64,000 bases of DNA, from positions 62,001-126,000 of the forward strand of contig NZ_CAKMRI010000001.1 in NCBI RefSeq assembly GCF_928097925.1, read 5' to 3'. The notes beneath the pieces were generated by a model. That model was given only the letters and a program-made list of their open reading frames with translations. It had not been told where the DNA came from and did not search any database. The stretch is from Mediannikoviicoccus vaginalis (GTDB lineage Bacteria; Bacillota; Clostridia; Tissierellales; Peptoniphilaceae). This document shows positions 1 through 7,966 of this stretch, in pieces (positions within the stretch are counted from its first letter, which is position 1; the number at the start of each line of letters is the position of its first letter). Made by a program: the position numbers and the translations under genes.

Positions 1-1
1 T

Positions 2-292
2 ATAAGTAACTGCCACCTTTACCTAACTAGGGTAAATGGAATTAAAGTGGAAGAAAGAAATAAGATAATTGAGGAAATGGCAGATAAGCAAATAGCAACA
101 AATGTCCACTACAAACCACTTGCTATGATGACTGCATACAAGAATTTGGGATTTGACATAAAAGATTATCCGAATGTATATAAGCAATATGAAAATCAAA
201 TCACACTTCCTCTTCATAGCAGACTTACAAATGAAGAAGCTGAATATGTGGCTAAGAGCTTTGTGGAAATAGTAAATAAATATGCAAAATAA
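2..292 (+). CDS. DegT/DnrJ/EryC1/StrS aminotransferase, C-terminal part (cut by window edge)
   Basis: The frame is open from the window edge to a TAA at 290-292, so this is the last 96 codons of a longer gene. The translation (HLYLTRV near the start, then NVHYKPL and LPLHSRLTNEEAEYVAKSF) matches the C-terminal end of PLP-dependent sugar aminotransferases of the DegT family, which amino-functionalise nucleotide-linked keto sugars. The PLP lysine lies outside the window. Its end overlaps the following sugar transferase by 11 nt, so it belongs to the same glycan operon. It is a different gene from the full-length DegT enzyme at 2227. The exact sugar substrate cannot be read from this fragment. 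Confidence 0.85.
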   Translation: MSNCHLYLTRVNGIKVEERNKIIEEMADKQIATNVHYKPLAMMTAYKNLGFDIKDYPNVYKQYENQITLPLHSRLTNEEAEYVAKSFVEIVNKYAK

Positions 293-971
293 ATTAAGCC
301 CGGAAGCTTTTTCAAAATATATTGATGAACGTCTTAAAAAGAGAAGATTTTCGCTTTTATTAAAGAGGTTCGTGGATATAGTATTATCTCTAATAGGTAT
401 TACAATACTTTTAATTCCATTTATTATTATAAGTGTGATTATTAAGCTAACATCAAAGGGACCGGTGTTTTATAGACAGGAGAGAATAAAAAAGGGCGAT
501 GTACCCTTTAGGATATTCAAGTTTAGAACCATGGTTCAAGATGCGGACAAAAAGGGAATGCTAATAACCGTTGGAGAAGACAAGAGGATTACGGGAATAG
601 GAAAGTTTTTGAGAAAGTCAAAGATTGATGAACTTCCTCAACTCATAAATGTGTTTATTGGTGACATGAGTTTTGTTGGACCACGTCCAGAGGTGCCAAA
701 GTACACTGCGCTTTACGATGAGTACCAAAAAAATATTTTAAAAATTCGCCCGGGCATTACAGACCTAGCCTCAATAAAATATAAAGATGAGGCGTCGGTT
801 TTAGCAAAGAGTGAAAACCCCGAAGAGACTTATATAAATGAGATAATGCAGGAAAAGCTTAGGATAAATCTTGAGTATATTGAAAAAATTTCGGTTATAC
901 AGGATATTAAGCTGATTGTTATAACCATATTAGAAGTAATAGGATTTGAAATAAATGAACAAAAAGATTAA
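282..971 (+). CDS. Bacterial sugar transferase (initiating polyprenyl-phosphate sugar-1-phosphate transferase)
   Basis: This 229-residue protein has the architecture of short PglC/WcaJ-C-type initiating transferases: a short N-terminal tail, one hydrophobic membrane segment at about residues 31-53, then the catalytic domain. Visible family motifs are GPVFYRQERI, FKFRTM, the KIDELPQL stretch and MSFVGPRPE. Such enzymes move a sugar-1-phosphate from a UDP-sugar onto undecaprenyl phosphate at the membrane and start repeat-unit assembly. The lack of the extra four-helix N-terminal half seen in WbaP/WcaJ makes it the minimal form. Its start overlaps the preceding aminotransferase and its end overlaps the next glycosyltransferase by 17 nt, indicating one operon with translational coupling. 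Substrate identity is inferred from context only. Confidence 0.93.
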   Translation: MQNKLSPEAFSKYIDERLKKRRFSLLLKRFVDIVLSLIGITILLIPFIIISVIIKLTSKGPVFYRQERIKKGDVPFRIFKFRTMVQDADKKGMLITVGEDKRITGIGKFLRKSKIDELPQLINVFIGDMSFVGPRPEVPKYTALYDEYQKNILKIRPGITDLASIKYKDEASVLAKSENPEETYINEIMQEKLRINLEYIEKISVIQDIKLIVITILEVIGFEINEQKD

Positions 972-2205
972 GAATATTTGGATTATAAATCATTATGCAG
1001 ATCCACCGAACATAGGAAAATTTAATAGACATTACAATTTTGCGAAAAATTTGAAAGATTGTGGATATAATGTTAAAATATTCACAGCATCAACGATTCA
1101 TACAACACAGATAAATATGATTTCCAATGATGCCACTTATAAAGAGGATAAATTTAATGGCATAGATTATGTTTTTCTAAGGGCCATGTCCTATGAAAAT
1201 AATGGAATGAAGAGGGTTTTAAATATGTTGCAATACTTTTTTAGAGCTCTTTTTATACCAAAGAGTTTTGGAAAGCCGGACCTTGTATTTGCCTCTGGAC
1301 CGCATCCTCTAACGTGGATTGCGGGGTATAGACAGGCAAAAAAATACGATGCCAAGTTTATTACGGAGACGAGAGATCTTTGGCCCGAAACCTTTGTGGC
1401 CATGGGTAAAATGACTAGAAAAAATATAATTGCGAAAATTCTTTATAAGATTGAAAGGTGGATGTATAATAAGTCCGATATTATTCTGTTCACACTGCCA
1501 GGTGGTATTGACTATATTAGAGAGATAGGTCTGGATACTTCAAAGGTTCGATATATAAACAATGGAATTGTACTTAAGGACTACGAGGAGAACAAGAAGA
1601 ACTTTGAGTACGAAGATGAAGACCTTTCAAATGAAGAAAACTTCAATGTGGTATTTAGTGGAGCCATTGGTAAGGCCAATGACCTTGGTAGGGTTATTAG
1701 AGCTTTTAAGATAATTAAAGATAGAGGCTACAAAGACATTAAGTTTTTAATCTTTGGAGACAAGGGCGAAAGAAAAGAACTTGAAAAGTATGTGAAAGAG
1801 AATAATATTGATAATGTAATTTTCAAGGGCTGGGTAAATAAGAGGCAAGTGCCTTCCATATTATCACAGTCAAACCTTCAAGTATTATCCCTAGCACACC
1901 TACCAGAACTTTTTAAATATGGACTTAGTCCAAATAAATTGTTCGAGTACTTAGCTTCGGGAAAGCCAGTTATATCAAATGTTGAATGTGGATATGACCT
2001 TTTACAAAAATACAACTGTGGATTAACTGTTCAAGGGGACAGGGAAGAAAGTATGGCGGATGGTATAATTTATTTTTATAAGTTGTACAAAGAAGAGCCG
2101 GGGAAATATTTACAATACTGTGAAAATTCATTAAAGGCTGCAAAGGACTTTGATTTTAAAAACTTATCAACGAAGCTGGTTGAAGTTATTGAAAGCCTGG
2201 AGTAG
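955..2205 (+). CDS. Glycosyltransferase family 4 (WbuB-like)
   Basis: A 416-residue GT-B fold glycosyltransferase. The N-terminus (INHYADPPNIGKFNRHYNFAKNL) resembles WbuB-type enzymes that act early in O-antigen or capsule assembly, and the C-terminal half carries the GT4 donor-binding region, including SPNKLFEYLASGKPVI with the E-x7-E-like loop. It probably adds the second sugar to the lipid-linked unit begun by the upstream sugar transferase, on the cytoplasmic face of the membrane. The start codon lies inside the previous gene. Family assignment is firm; donor and acceptor are not deducible. Confidence 0.9.
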   Translation: MNKKIKNIWIINHYADPPNIGKFNRHYNFAKNLKDCGYNVKIFTASTIHTTQINMISNDATYKEDKFNGIDYVFLRAMSYENNGMKRVLNMLQYFFRALFIPKSFGKPDLVFASGPHPLTWIAGYRQAKKYDAKFITETRDLWPETFVAMGKMTRKNIIAKILYKIERWMYNKSDIILFTLPGGIDYIREIGLDTSKVRYINNGIVLKDYEENKKNFEYEDEDLSNEENFNVVFSGAIGKANDLGRVIRAFKIIKDRGYKDIKFLIFGDKGERKELEKYVKENNIDNVIFKGWVNKRQVPSILSQSNLQVLSLAHLPELFKYGLSPNKLFEYLASGKPVISNVECGYDLLQKYNCGLTVQGDREESMADGIIYFYKLYKEEPGKYLQYCENSLKAAKDFDFKNLSTKLVEVIESLE

Positions 2206-2226
2206 ATAAAAAATGATGGAGGATCA

Positions 2227-3417
2227 ATGAATATATCATTAATAGATTTAAAGAGACAATACAAAAATATAGAAGAAGAAGCAGAAGAGAGAATTCTTGA
2301 CGTTTTAAGAAATGCCCAATATATTATGGGGGAAAATGTTAAGAAGTTTGAATCTGAATTTGCTAGATACCTTGGAGTTAAGAACGCCATTTCTGTAGGT
2401 AATGGAACAGATGCGCTAATTATTGCGTTAAAGGCACTGGGAATTGGCCATGGAGATGAAGTTATCACTACAGCCTACACATTCTTTGCCACTGCAGAGG
2501 CCATAGCATATGTGGGAGCAACTCCAGTATTTGTTGATGTTGAACTTGACACTTACAATATCGACCCAAAATTAATAGAAGAAAAGATTACTGAAAAGAC
2601 AAAGGCTATTATAGCTGTTCATATATTTGGTAATCCATGTAAGATGGATGAAATAAATGAAATTGCAAAGAAACACAATCTATATGTGGTAGAAGATGCA
2701 GCGCAAGCTGTTGGATGTATCTACAAGGGTAAAATGATCGGTACATTATCAGACATAGCATGCTTTTCATTCTTCCCAACTAAAAACCTAGGTTGTGCTG
2801 GCGATGGTGGAATGTTAACAACAAACAACGACGACTTAGCAACCATTATTAAAGCGCTAAAGGTACATGGATCGGGAGAAAATGGATTAAAGGCATATAA
2901 CCTTTTAAACGACATTGACGAAGAAGTCAAAGTTGATGAATCTGCTGACAATACAGTTTACAATCCATTAAAATATTACAATTATATAATTGGACAAAAC
3001 TCCAGATTAGATGAAATACAAGCAGCACTTCTAAGGGTTAAGCTTATTCACCTAGAGGGATGGACTGACAATAGAGTTAGAGCTGCAAAGAGATACAACG
3101 AAGGCCTAAAAGACGTATTGGTAACACCAATAGAGGAAGAAGAGTCAAGACATGTGTATCATCTATACATCCTTCAATCTGAAAAGAGAGAAGAGCTTAC
3201 AAACTTCCTAAAGGAAAAGGGAATAGCAACTGGTATTTACTATCCAGTACCAATGCACTTACAAGAAGTTTTCAAACCTTTAGGATATAAACCTGAAGAT
3301 TGCAAAAATGCATACTATTTATCAAAGAGAACTTTTGCACTTCCAATGTTCCCAGAGATAACAGATGAAGAGATAGACTATATTATCAAATCTGTTTTGG
3401 AGTTTAATCATGAGTAA
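2227..3417 (+). CDS. DegT/DnrJ/EryC1/StrS aminotransferase (WbpE-like)
   Basis: A full-length 396-residue PLP-dependent sugar aminotransferase. It begins with SLIDLKRQY, has the GNGTDAL cofactor phosphate loop, the VVEDAAQAVG strand and the Schiff-base lysine at about residue 186 in FFPTKNLG. With the three following genes it forms the known WbpA-WbpB-WbpE-WbpD set, in which WbpE transaminates the 3-keto-glucuronate intermediate at C3 with glutamate as donor. A GGAGG ribosome binding site precedes the ATG. The end overlaps the acetyltransferase gene by 8 nt. The specific WbpE role is inferred from gene context; the family is certain. Confidence 0.92.
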   Translation: MNISLIDLKRQYKNIEEEAEERILDVLRNAQYIMGENVKKFESEFARYLGVKNAISVGNGTDALIIALKALGIGHGDEVITTAYTFFATAEAIAYVGATPVFVDVELDTYNIDPKLIEEKITEKTKAIIAVHIFGNPCKMDEINEIAKKHNLYVVEDAAQAVGCIYKGKMIGTLSDIACFSFFPTKNLGCAGDGGMLTTNNDDLATIIKALKVHGSGENGLKAYNLLNDIDEEVKVDESADNTVYNPLKYYNYIIGQNSRLDEIQAALLRVKLIHLEGWTDNRVRAAKRYNEGLKDVLVTPIEEEESRHVYHLYILQSEKREELTNFLKEKGIATGIYYPVPMHLQEVFKPLGYKPEDCKNAYYLSKRTFALPMFPEITDEEIDYIIKSVLEFNHE

Positions 3418-3985
3418 ATATTTTGTGCACGAGTCGTCATATGTTGACGAAGGTTCAACAATTGGTGAAGGAACAAAGATTTGGCACTTTTCACATATTA
3501 TGCCGAATTGCGAAATAGGTAAAAACTGCAACATTGGACAAAATGTTGTTATTTCACCGGGAGTTAAGATTGGCGACAGTGTAAAGATACAAAACAATGT
3601 ATCTGTGTATACAGGTGTTTGTTGCGAGGAAGGTGTGTTCTTAGGGCCTTCCTGCGTGTTCACAAATGTAATAAATCCACGCTCCTTAATTGAGAAGAAA
3701 GATGAATATAAAAAGACGCTTTTAAAAAAAGGAGCTTCAGTTGGGGCAAATGCCACAATAATTTGCGGTAACACAATTGGGCGATTTGCACTTATAGGTG
3801 CCGGGGCAGTCATTACAAAAGATGTTAAAGACTATGAAATTGTAGTTGGAAATCCTGCAAGGCCAATCGGTTATGCATGTGAGTGTGGCGAGCGGTTAAA
3901 AAAATATCAAAATAATGAGTACAAATGTGAAATTTGTGGTAAAATATATAAGTTGGAAGACGAATTTTTAAGAGAGAAGGAGTAA
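3410..3985 (+). CDS. Hexapeptide-repeat sugar N-acetyltransferase with C-terminal zinc-ribbon-like tail (WbpD/WlbB-like)
   Basis: A 191-residue left-handed beta-helix acyltransferase. Hexapeptide repeats run through most of the protein (for example IGEGTKIWHF, IGKNCNIGQNVVISPG, VGANATIICGNTIG), ending in VVGNPARPIGYA, typical of UDP-2-acetamido-3-amino-glucuronate N-acetyltransferases using acetyl-CoA. The last 30 residues add two CxC/CxxC pairs (CECG and CEIC), a zinc-ribbon-like tail. Such tails occur in part of the WlbB family. It should act right after the upstream aminotransferase, acetylating the new 3-amino group. It is separated from the dehydrogenase by only three bases. Confidence 0.9.
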   Translation: MSKYFVHESSYVDEGSTIGEGTKIWHFSHIMPNCEIGKNCNIGQNVVISPGVKIGDSVKIQNNVSVYTGVCCEEGVFLGPSCVFTNVINPRSLIEKKDEYKKTLLKKGASVGANATIICGNTIGRFALIGAGAVITKDVKDYEIVVGNPARPIGYACECGERLKKYQNNEYKCEICGKIYKLEDEFLREKE

Positions 3986-3988
3986 AAA

Positions 3989-5320
3989 ATGTCAAATATT
4001 AAACAAGAACTATTACAAAAAATTGAATCTAAGGAATTAGTAGTAGGGGTTATTGGACTAGGATATGTTGGTCTACCTCTAGCAGTAGAAAAAGCTAACG
4101 CAGGTTACAAGGTAATAGGTTTTGATGTACTACCTGAAAAGGTAAAGATGGTAAACGAAGGACACAATTACATAGGTGATGTAGTTGATGAAGAACTAGC
4201 TGAATTAGTTGAAAAGGGAATGTTAAGAGCAACAGATAATTTTGCAGAAGTTGCATCATGTGACTTTATCGCCATTGCAGTTCCTACACCACTTGATAAA
4301 TATCAACAACCAGATATATCATATGTTGAAAAATCAACAACAGATGTATCAAAACACTTAAAGAAGGGTTCAATTGTAGTTCTTGAATCTACAACATACC
4401 CAGGTACAACAGAAGAACTAATGTTACCTATCCTTGAAGAAGGTTCAGGATTAAAATGTGGAGAAGATTTCTATCTAGCATTCTCTCCAGAAAGAGTTGA
4501 CCCAGGTAACAAGATTTATAAAACTAAAAATACTCCAAAGGTAATCGGAGGAGTTGGAGAAGACTCTACAGAAGTTGCAGCAGCTCTTTACAGAAATGTA
4601 CTAGAAGGAGAAGTATTTACAGTTTCTTCACCTAAGGTTGCTGAAATGGAAAAGATATTAGAAAACACTTATAGAAATGTTAACATCGGCCTAGTAAACG
4701 AATTTGCTCTAATTGCAGACAAAATGGGAATAAACATTTGGGAAGTTGTTGATGCAGCAAAGACAAAACCATATGGCTTCCAAGCTTTCTATCCAGGTCC
4801 TGGAATTGGTGGACACTGTATTCCACTAGATCCATTCTACCTAACATGGAAGGCAAAAGAATACGATGCTCATATGAGAATAATTGAAGCATCAGGTTCA
4901 GTAAACGACTTTATGCCAGAATGGGTTATTGATAGATCATTAAGAATTTTATCAAAGAAATTCAAAAAGGCATTAAACGGAGCAAAAGTTTTAATCTTAG
5001 GTATTGCATATAAAAATGATATAGACGACTTAAGAGATAGCCCTGCACTAGTTGTTATAGAACAATTTGAAAAAGAAGGCGCTAACTTAGACTACTATGA
5101 TGGATACAATCCTTCATATGTTGACCAAAATGGAGAAACAGTTCACTCAATCAAAGAACTTACTCCAGAAGTTGTAGCTTCATATGACTTAGTTGTTATT
5201 ACAACAAACCATTCAAATGTTGACTACCAAATGGTTGCAGACAATGCTAAGTTTATATTTGATACAAAATATGCAACAAGAGATGTAAAGGACAACAATA
5301 ACAACATCGAATTATTATAA
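3989..5320 (+). CDS. Nucleotide sugar dehydrogenase (WbpA-like, UDP-HexNAc 6-dehydrogenase)
   Basis: A 443-residue UDP-glucose/UDP-GlcNAc dehydrogenase family protein. The NAD-binding glycine motif GLGYVGLPLA lies at about residues 22-31, ESTTYPGTTEE marks the dimer and substrate region, and the catalytic cysteine is about residue 277 in GGHCIPLDPFYL. These enzymes oxidise C6 of the nucleotide sugar twice with NAD to a uronic acid. With the neighbouring oxidoreductase, aminotransferase and acetyltransferase the likely product is UDP-GlcNAcA, feeding the diacetamido-uronate route. A GAAGGAG site precedes the ATG. Assignment between UDP-GlcNAc and UDP-ManNAc as substrate rests on context. Confidence 0.93.
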   Translation: MSNIKQELLQKIESKELVVGVIGLGYVGLPLAVEKANAGYKVIGFDVLPEKVKMVNEGHNYIGDVVDEELAELVEKGMLRATDNFAEVASCDFIAIAVPTPLDKYQQPDISYVEKSTTDVSKHLKKGSIVVLESTTYPGTTEELMLPILEEGSGLKCGEDFYLAFSPERVDPGNKIYKTKNTPKVIGGVGEDSTEVAAALYRNVLEGEVFTVSSPKVAEMEKILENTYRNVNIGLVNEFALIADKMGINIWEVVDAAKTKPYGFQAFYPGPGIGGHCIPLDPFYLTWKAKEYDAHMRIIEASGSVNDFMPEWVIDRSLRILSKKFKKALNGAKVLILGIAYKNDIDDLRDSPALVVIEQFEKEGANLDYYDGYNPSYVDQNGETVHSIKELTPEVVASYDLVVITTNHSNVDYQMVADNAKFIFDTKYATRDVKDNNNNIELL

Positions 5321-5333
5321 TCGGAGGTTTAAT

Positions 5334-6359
5334 TTGAAAAAGTTAAAAGGCGTTATCATAGGATGCGGAAGAATTTCATATAGACATGTGCAAGCACTGA
5401 TAGATAACGACAGCAACACAGAATTAGTAGGCCTTTGCGATGTAATTGAAGAAAGAGCTATTGAAAAACAAAAACAATATGCTGAAACTTTTCCAGATAG
5501 AAATGTGGAAGTATTCACAGACTATATGGAAATGATAAAAAAGGTTAAACCTGACTTTGCTATGATCTGTACAGAATCAGGATATCATGGAGATATTGCA
5601 TTACATTGTCTAGAAGAAGATGTTCATGTTCTAATCGAAAAGCCAATGGCAATGACATTGGAAGAGATAGATAAGATAAACGAACTTGCTGACAAAAAGA
5701 ATTTAAAGGTTGGTGTTTGCCACCAAAATAGATTCAATCCACCAATTCAAAAGCTTAGAAAAGCTGTTGATGAAGGAAAATTCGGCAGACTTATTAACGG
5801 AACAGCTAGAATTCTTTGGACAAGAGACCAACATTACTATGACCTTGCACCTTGGAGAGGTACAAAAAAACTTGATGGTGGAACACTTATGAACCAATGT
5901 ATCCACAACATAGACTTACTACTATGGATGATGGGTTCGGATGTTGTTTCAGTTCAATCAGAGAGAGGTACATTCCTAAGAGATATTGAAATGGAAGACT
6001 TTGGTGCAATACTGCTTAGATTCGAAAATGGATCCATTGGTATAATCGAAGGCTCAGCCTGTGTATATCCAAAGAACTTAGAAGAGACATTGAGTATATT
6101 TGGCGAAACGGGAACAGCAGTTATCGGTGGTCTTGCAGTAAATGAAATAAAGACATGGAACTTTGCAGATGAAAGCGAAGTTATAGAGAAAAAAGATTCA
6201 TCAGAAGTTCAAAATGTGTACGGAGACGGACACACACCACTTTTAAAAGACTTTGTTGATGCTATAAACGAAGATAAACAGCCGCTAATCTGTGGAAGAG
6301 AGGCGAGAAAGCCTGTGGAAGTTATTTTAAAAGCATATGAACAAAGAAAATTACCATAA
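5334..6359 (+). CDS. Gfo/Idh/MocA oxidoreductase (WbpB/WlbA-like, UDP-GlcNAcA 3-dehydrogenase)
   Basis: A 341-residue NAD(P)-dependent oxidoreductase. It has an N-terminal Rossmann motif (GVIIGCGRIS), the family signature HVLIEKPMAMT at about residues 98-108 and a C-terminal substrate domain containing GGGTLMNQCIHNIDLL (seen as DGGTLMNQCIHNIDLLLW). In the Wbp/Wlb pathway this enzyme oxidises C3 of UDP-GlcNAcA before transamination. It starts with TTG, 6 nt after a GGAGG at 5323-5327, and no better start is present. It is the last gene of the operon and is followed by a strong terminator. Confidence 0.92.
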   Translation: MKKLKGVIIGCGRISYRHVQALIDNDSNTELVGLCDVIEERAIEKQKQYAETFPDRNVEVFTDYMEMIKKVKPDFAMICTESGYHGDIALHCLEEDVHVLIEKPMAMTLEEIDKINELADKKNLKVGVCHQNRFNPPIQKLRKAVDEGKFGRLINGTARILWTRDQHYYDLAPWRGTKKLDGGTLMNQCIHNIDLLLWMMGSDVVSVQSERGTFLRDIEMEDFGAILLRFENGSIGIIEGSACVYPKNLEETLSIFGETGTAVIGGLAVNEIKTWNFADESEVIEKKDSSEVQNVYGDGHTPLLKDFVDAINEDKQPLICGREARKPVEVILKAYEQRKLP

Positions 6360-6362
6360 ACT

Positions 6363-6386
6363 AAGGGAGTCATTGACTCCCTTTTT
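6363..6386 (+). terminator. Intrinsic terminator of the glycan operon
   Basis: A 7-bp GC-containing stem (GGGAGTC/GACTCCC, 3-nt loop) extended by A-T pairs and followed by five T. It sits four bases after the oxidoreductase stop codon. Confidence 0.85.
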
Positions 6387-6406
6387 GAATACCTAGGAGA
6401 GATAAA

Positions 6407-6829
6407 ATGGAAGATAATATTAAAATTTTAATTGAAAAGGCATTAGATGTAAGAAAAAACTCATACTGCCCATATTCAAACTATGCTGTTGGTGCAAGTA
6501 TATTGGCTGAGGACGGAAATGTTTATGTTGGTGCAAATATTGAAAATGCATCTATTGGTGGGACGATTTGTGCAGAAAGATCCGCAATGACAAATGCCTG
6601 TTCAAGCGGAGCAAGGTCAATAAAAATTATTGCTATTGTTGGTGGAAAAGTGGACCAAAATATAAATGAAATGGACTGGGCTTTTCCATGTGGCATATGT
6701 AGACAGTTTTTAAATGAGTTTGCAAGTGAAGAAACCATTGTTGTGGTGGCTAAGTCTTCTTATGAGTATAGAATGTTTAAGTTTAATGAACTTCTTCCAA
6801 ATGCCTTTGGACCGAATAATCTAGAATAG
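6407..6829 (+). CDS. cdd: Cytidine deaminase
   Basis: A 140-residue homotetrameric-type cytidine deaminase, converting cytidine or deoxycytidine to uridine in pyrimidine salvage. The zinc site is intact: CAE at residues 55-57 (Cys55, catalytic Glu57) and PCGIC with Cys95 and Cys98. CPYSNYAVGA and GANIENAS substrate motifs are present. The ATG follows AGGAGAG closely and the gene stands alone behind the glycan terminator. Confidence 0.95.
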   Translation: MEDNIKILIEKALDVRKNSYCPYSNYAVGASILAEDGNVYVGANIENASIGGTICAERSAMTNACSSGARSIKIIAIVGGKVDQNINEMDWAFPCGICRQFLNEFASEETIVVVAKSSYEYRMFKFNELLPNAFGPNNLE

Positions 6830-7001
6830 TTTTAAAATGATTTTACTCTAAGCTGTAGTAACCACTTGGACATGGATTTGCTCCTGCTACAAATAGAAAA
6901 AGTTATTCGATAATACATTGTATCTCTATATGCCATTATGATAAAATTTATTGAAGAGGAAATTCTTTTAAATTATTTTATTGTAATCGTAGAGGGATAT
7001 T

Positions 7002-7934
7002 ATGGATTATTTATACAAGTTGGTTTTAATTTTCTTCTTTTATTCATTTTTAGGATGGATTATAGAAGTTGCTTTAAAATATGCGCAGTACCATAGGTTT
7101 ATTAATAGGGGATTTTTAATTGGTCCCTACTGTCCAATTTATGGTAGTGGTGTTGCTCTTGCAACCTTTTTAAATGACATGTTGGCACCGTTAGAGTCAT
7201 CTTTCGGAACGAGTTTTTTAATTTCATTTGTATTTTGTGGTCTGCTTGAGTATTTGACATCTTACTTTTTTGAAAAGAAGTATCATGCAAGATGGTGGGA
7301 CTACTCACAAAAGCCCATGAACTTAAATGGTCGTGTATGGATAGGAAATCTTGTGTTATTTGGACTTGCAGGAATGATTATTACAAGGATTTTCAATCCT
7401 ATCTTCTTTGCCTTTATGGACAGTTTGAATCCTAAGATTATATATATATTAGCTGGAACATTGTCGGTTATATTTTTATCTGACTACATATTTTCTAGGT
7501 TTATAATGGGGCTTCTTAAAAAAGTCGTTGAAAGTAGTGAGGCTGATAATAGTGAAGCCATTGCAAAAGAGGTTAGAGAGCTTCTTAAGGATAAAAATTT
7601 ACTTTACAGCCGTATAGTTGATGCATATCCAAATGTTCAGTTTAGAACTAATAAAGTTAAAGAGAGACTTGAAAAAATCAAGGAAGAGGGAGAAAATATT
7701 CATTTAATGGCTGAGGAAAAGCTAAATGAATTCAATGAACAGGTTAAGAAGAGCAAGGAGATGGCTTCTAAAAACCTTATACTAACAAGAAATCTTCAAA
7801 AAAATATTATTGACAACCAAAGTGAGCTTATAGAGTTGTTAATGGATGGAAAAATAAATGATGATGAAAAGAAAAAGCTTTTAGAAAAAATTGAAGAGGA
7901 TAAAAAAATTCTAGAAAAGAGAATTGTAATCTAA
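7002..7934 (+). CDS. PF06541-type putative ABC transporter permease (membrane protein with coiled-coil tail)
   Basis: A 310-residue protein with four to five membrane segments in the first 165 residues and a long, charged, helical C-terminal region (about 180-310) predicted by eye to be a coiled coil. FFFYSFLGWIIEV, NRGFLIGPYCPIYG and the W-W-D-Y-S region are typical of the Firmicutes family annotated as putative ABC-transporter type IV permease. No ATPase partner is adjacent, so transport function is unproven. It ends just before a convergent peptidase gene, with a shared hairpin between them. Confidence 0.75.
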   Translation: MDYLYKLVLIFFFYSFLGWIIEVALKYAQYHRFINRGFLIGPYCPIYGSGVALATFLNDMLAPLESSFGTSFLISFVFCGLLEYLTSYFFEKKYHARWWDYSQKPMNLNGRVWIGNLVLFGLAGMIITRIFNPIFFAFMDSLNPKIIYILAGTLSVIFLSDYIFSRFIMGLLKKVVESSEADNSEAIAKEVRELLKDKNLLYSRIVDAYPNVQFRTNKVKERLEKIKEEGENIHLMAEEKLNEFNEQVKKSKEMASKNLILTRNLQKNIIDNQSELIELLMDGKINDDEKKKLLEKIEEDKKILEKRIVI

Positions 7935-7940
7935 TATGAT

Positions 7941-7966
7941 AAGCCAAGGGTGACCTTGGCTTTAGT
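7941..7966. terminator. Hairpin terminator between convergent genes
   Basis: Perfect 9-bp stem (AAGCCAAGG/CCTTGGCTT, loop GTGA) between the convergent genes ending at 7934 and 7962. The U-tract is short on both strands. Confidence 0.7.

Noticed and set aside
23-217. 64-codon minus-strand frame at the window start
   Set aside because: Antisense to the DegT aminotransferase fragment with no supporting signals.
3322-3813. 163-codon minus-strand frame over the acetyltransferase gene
   Set aside because: It lies wholly antisense to strong family-matched genes and lacks start signals; treated as a shadow frame.
6837-6941. 34-codon minus-strand frame in the cdd downstream gap
   Set aside because: No ribosome binding site, no family resemblance and no coding-like composition.
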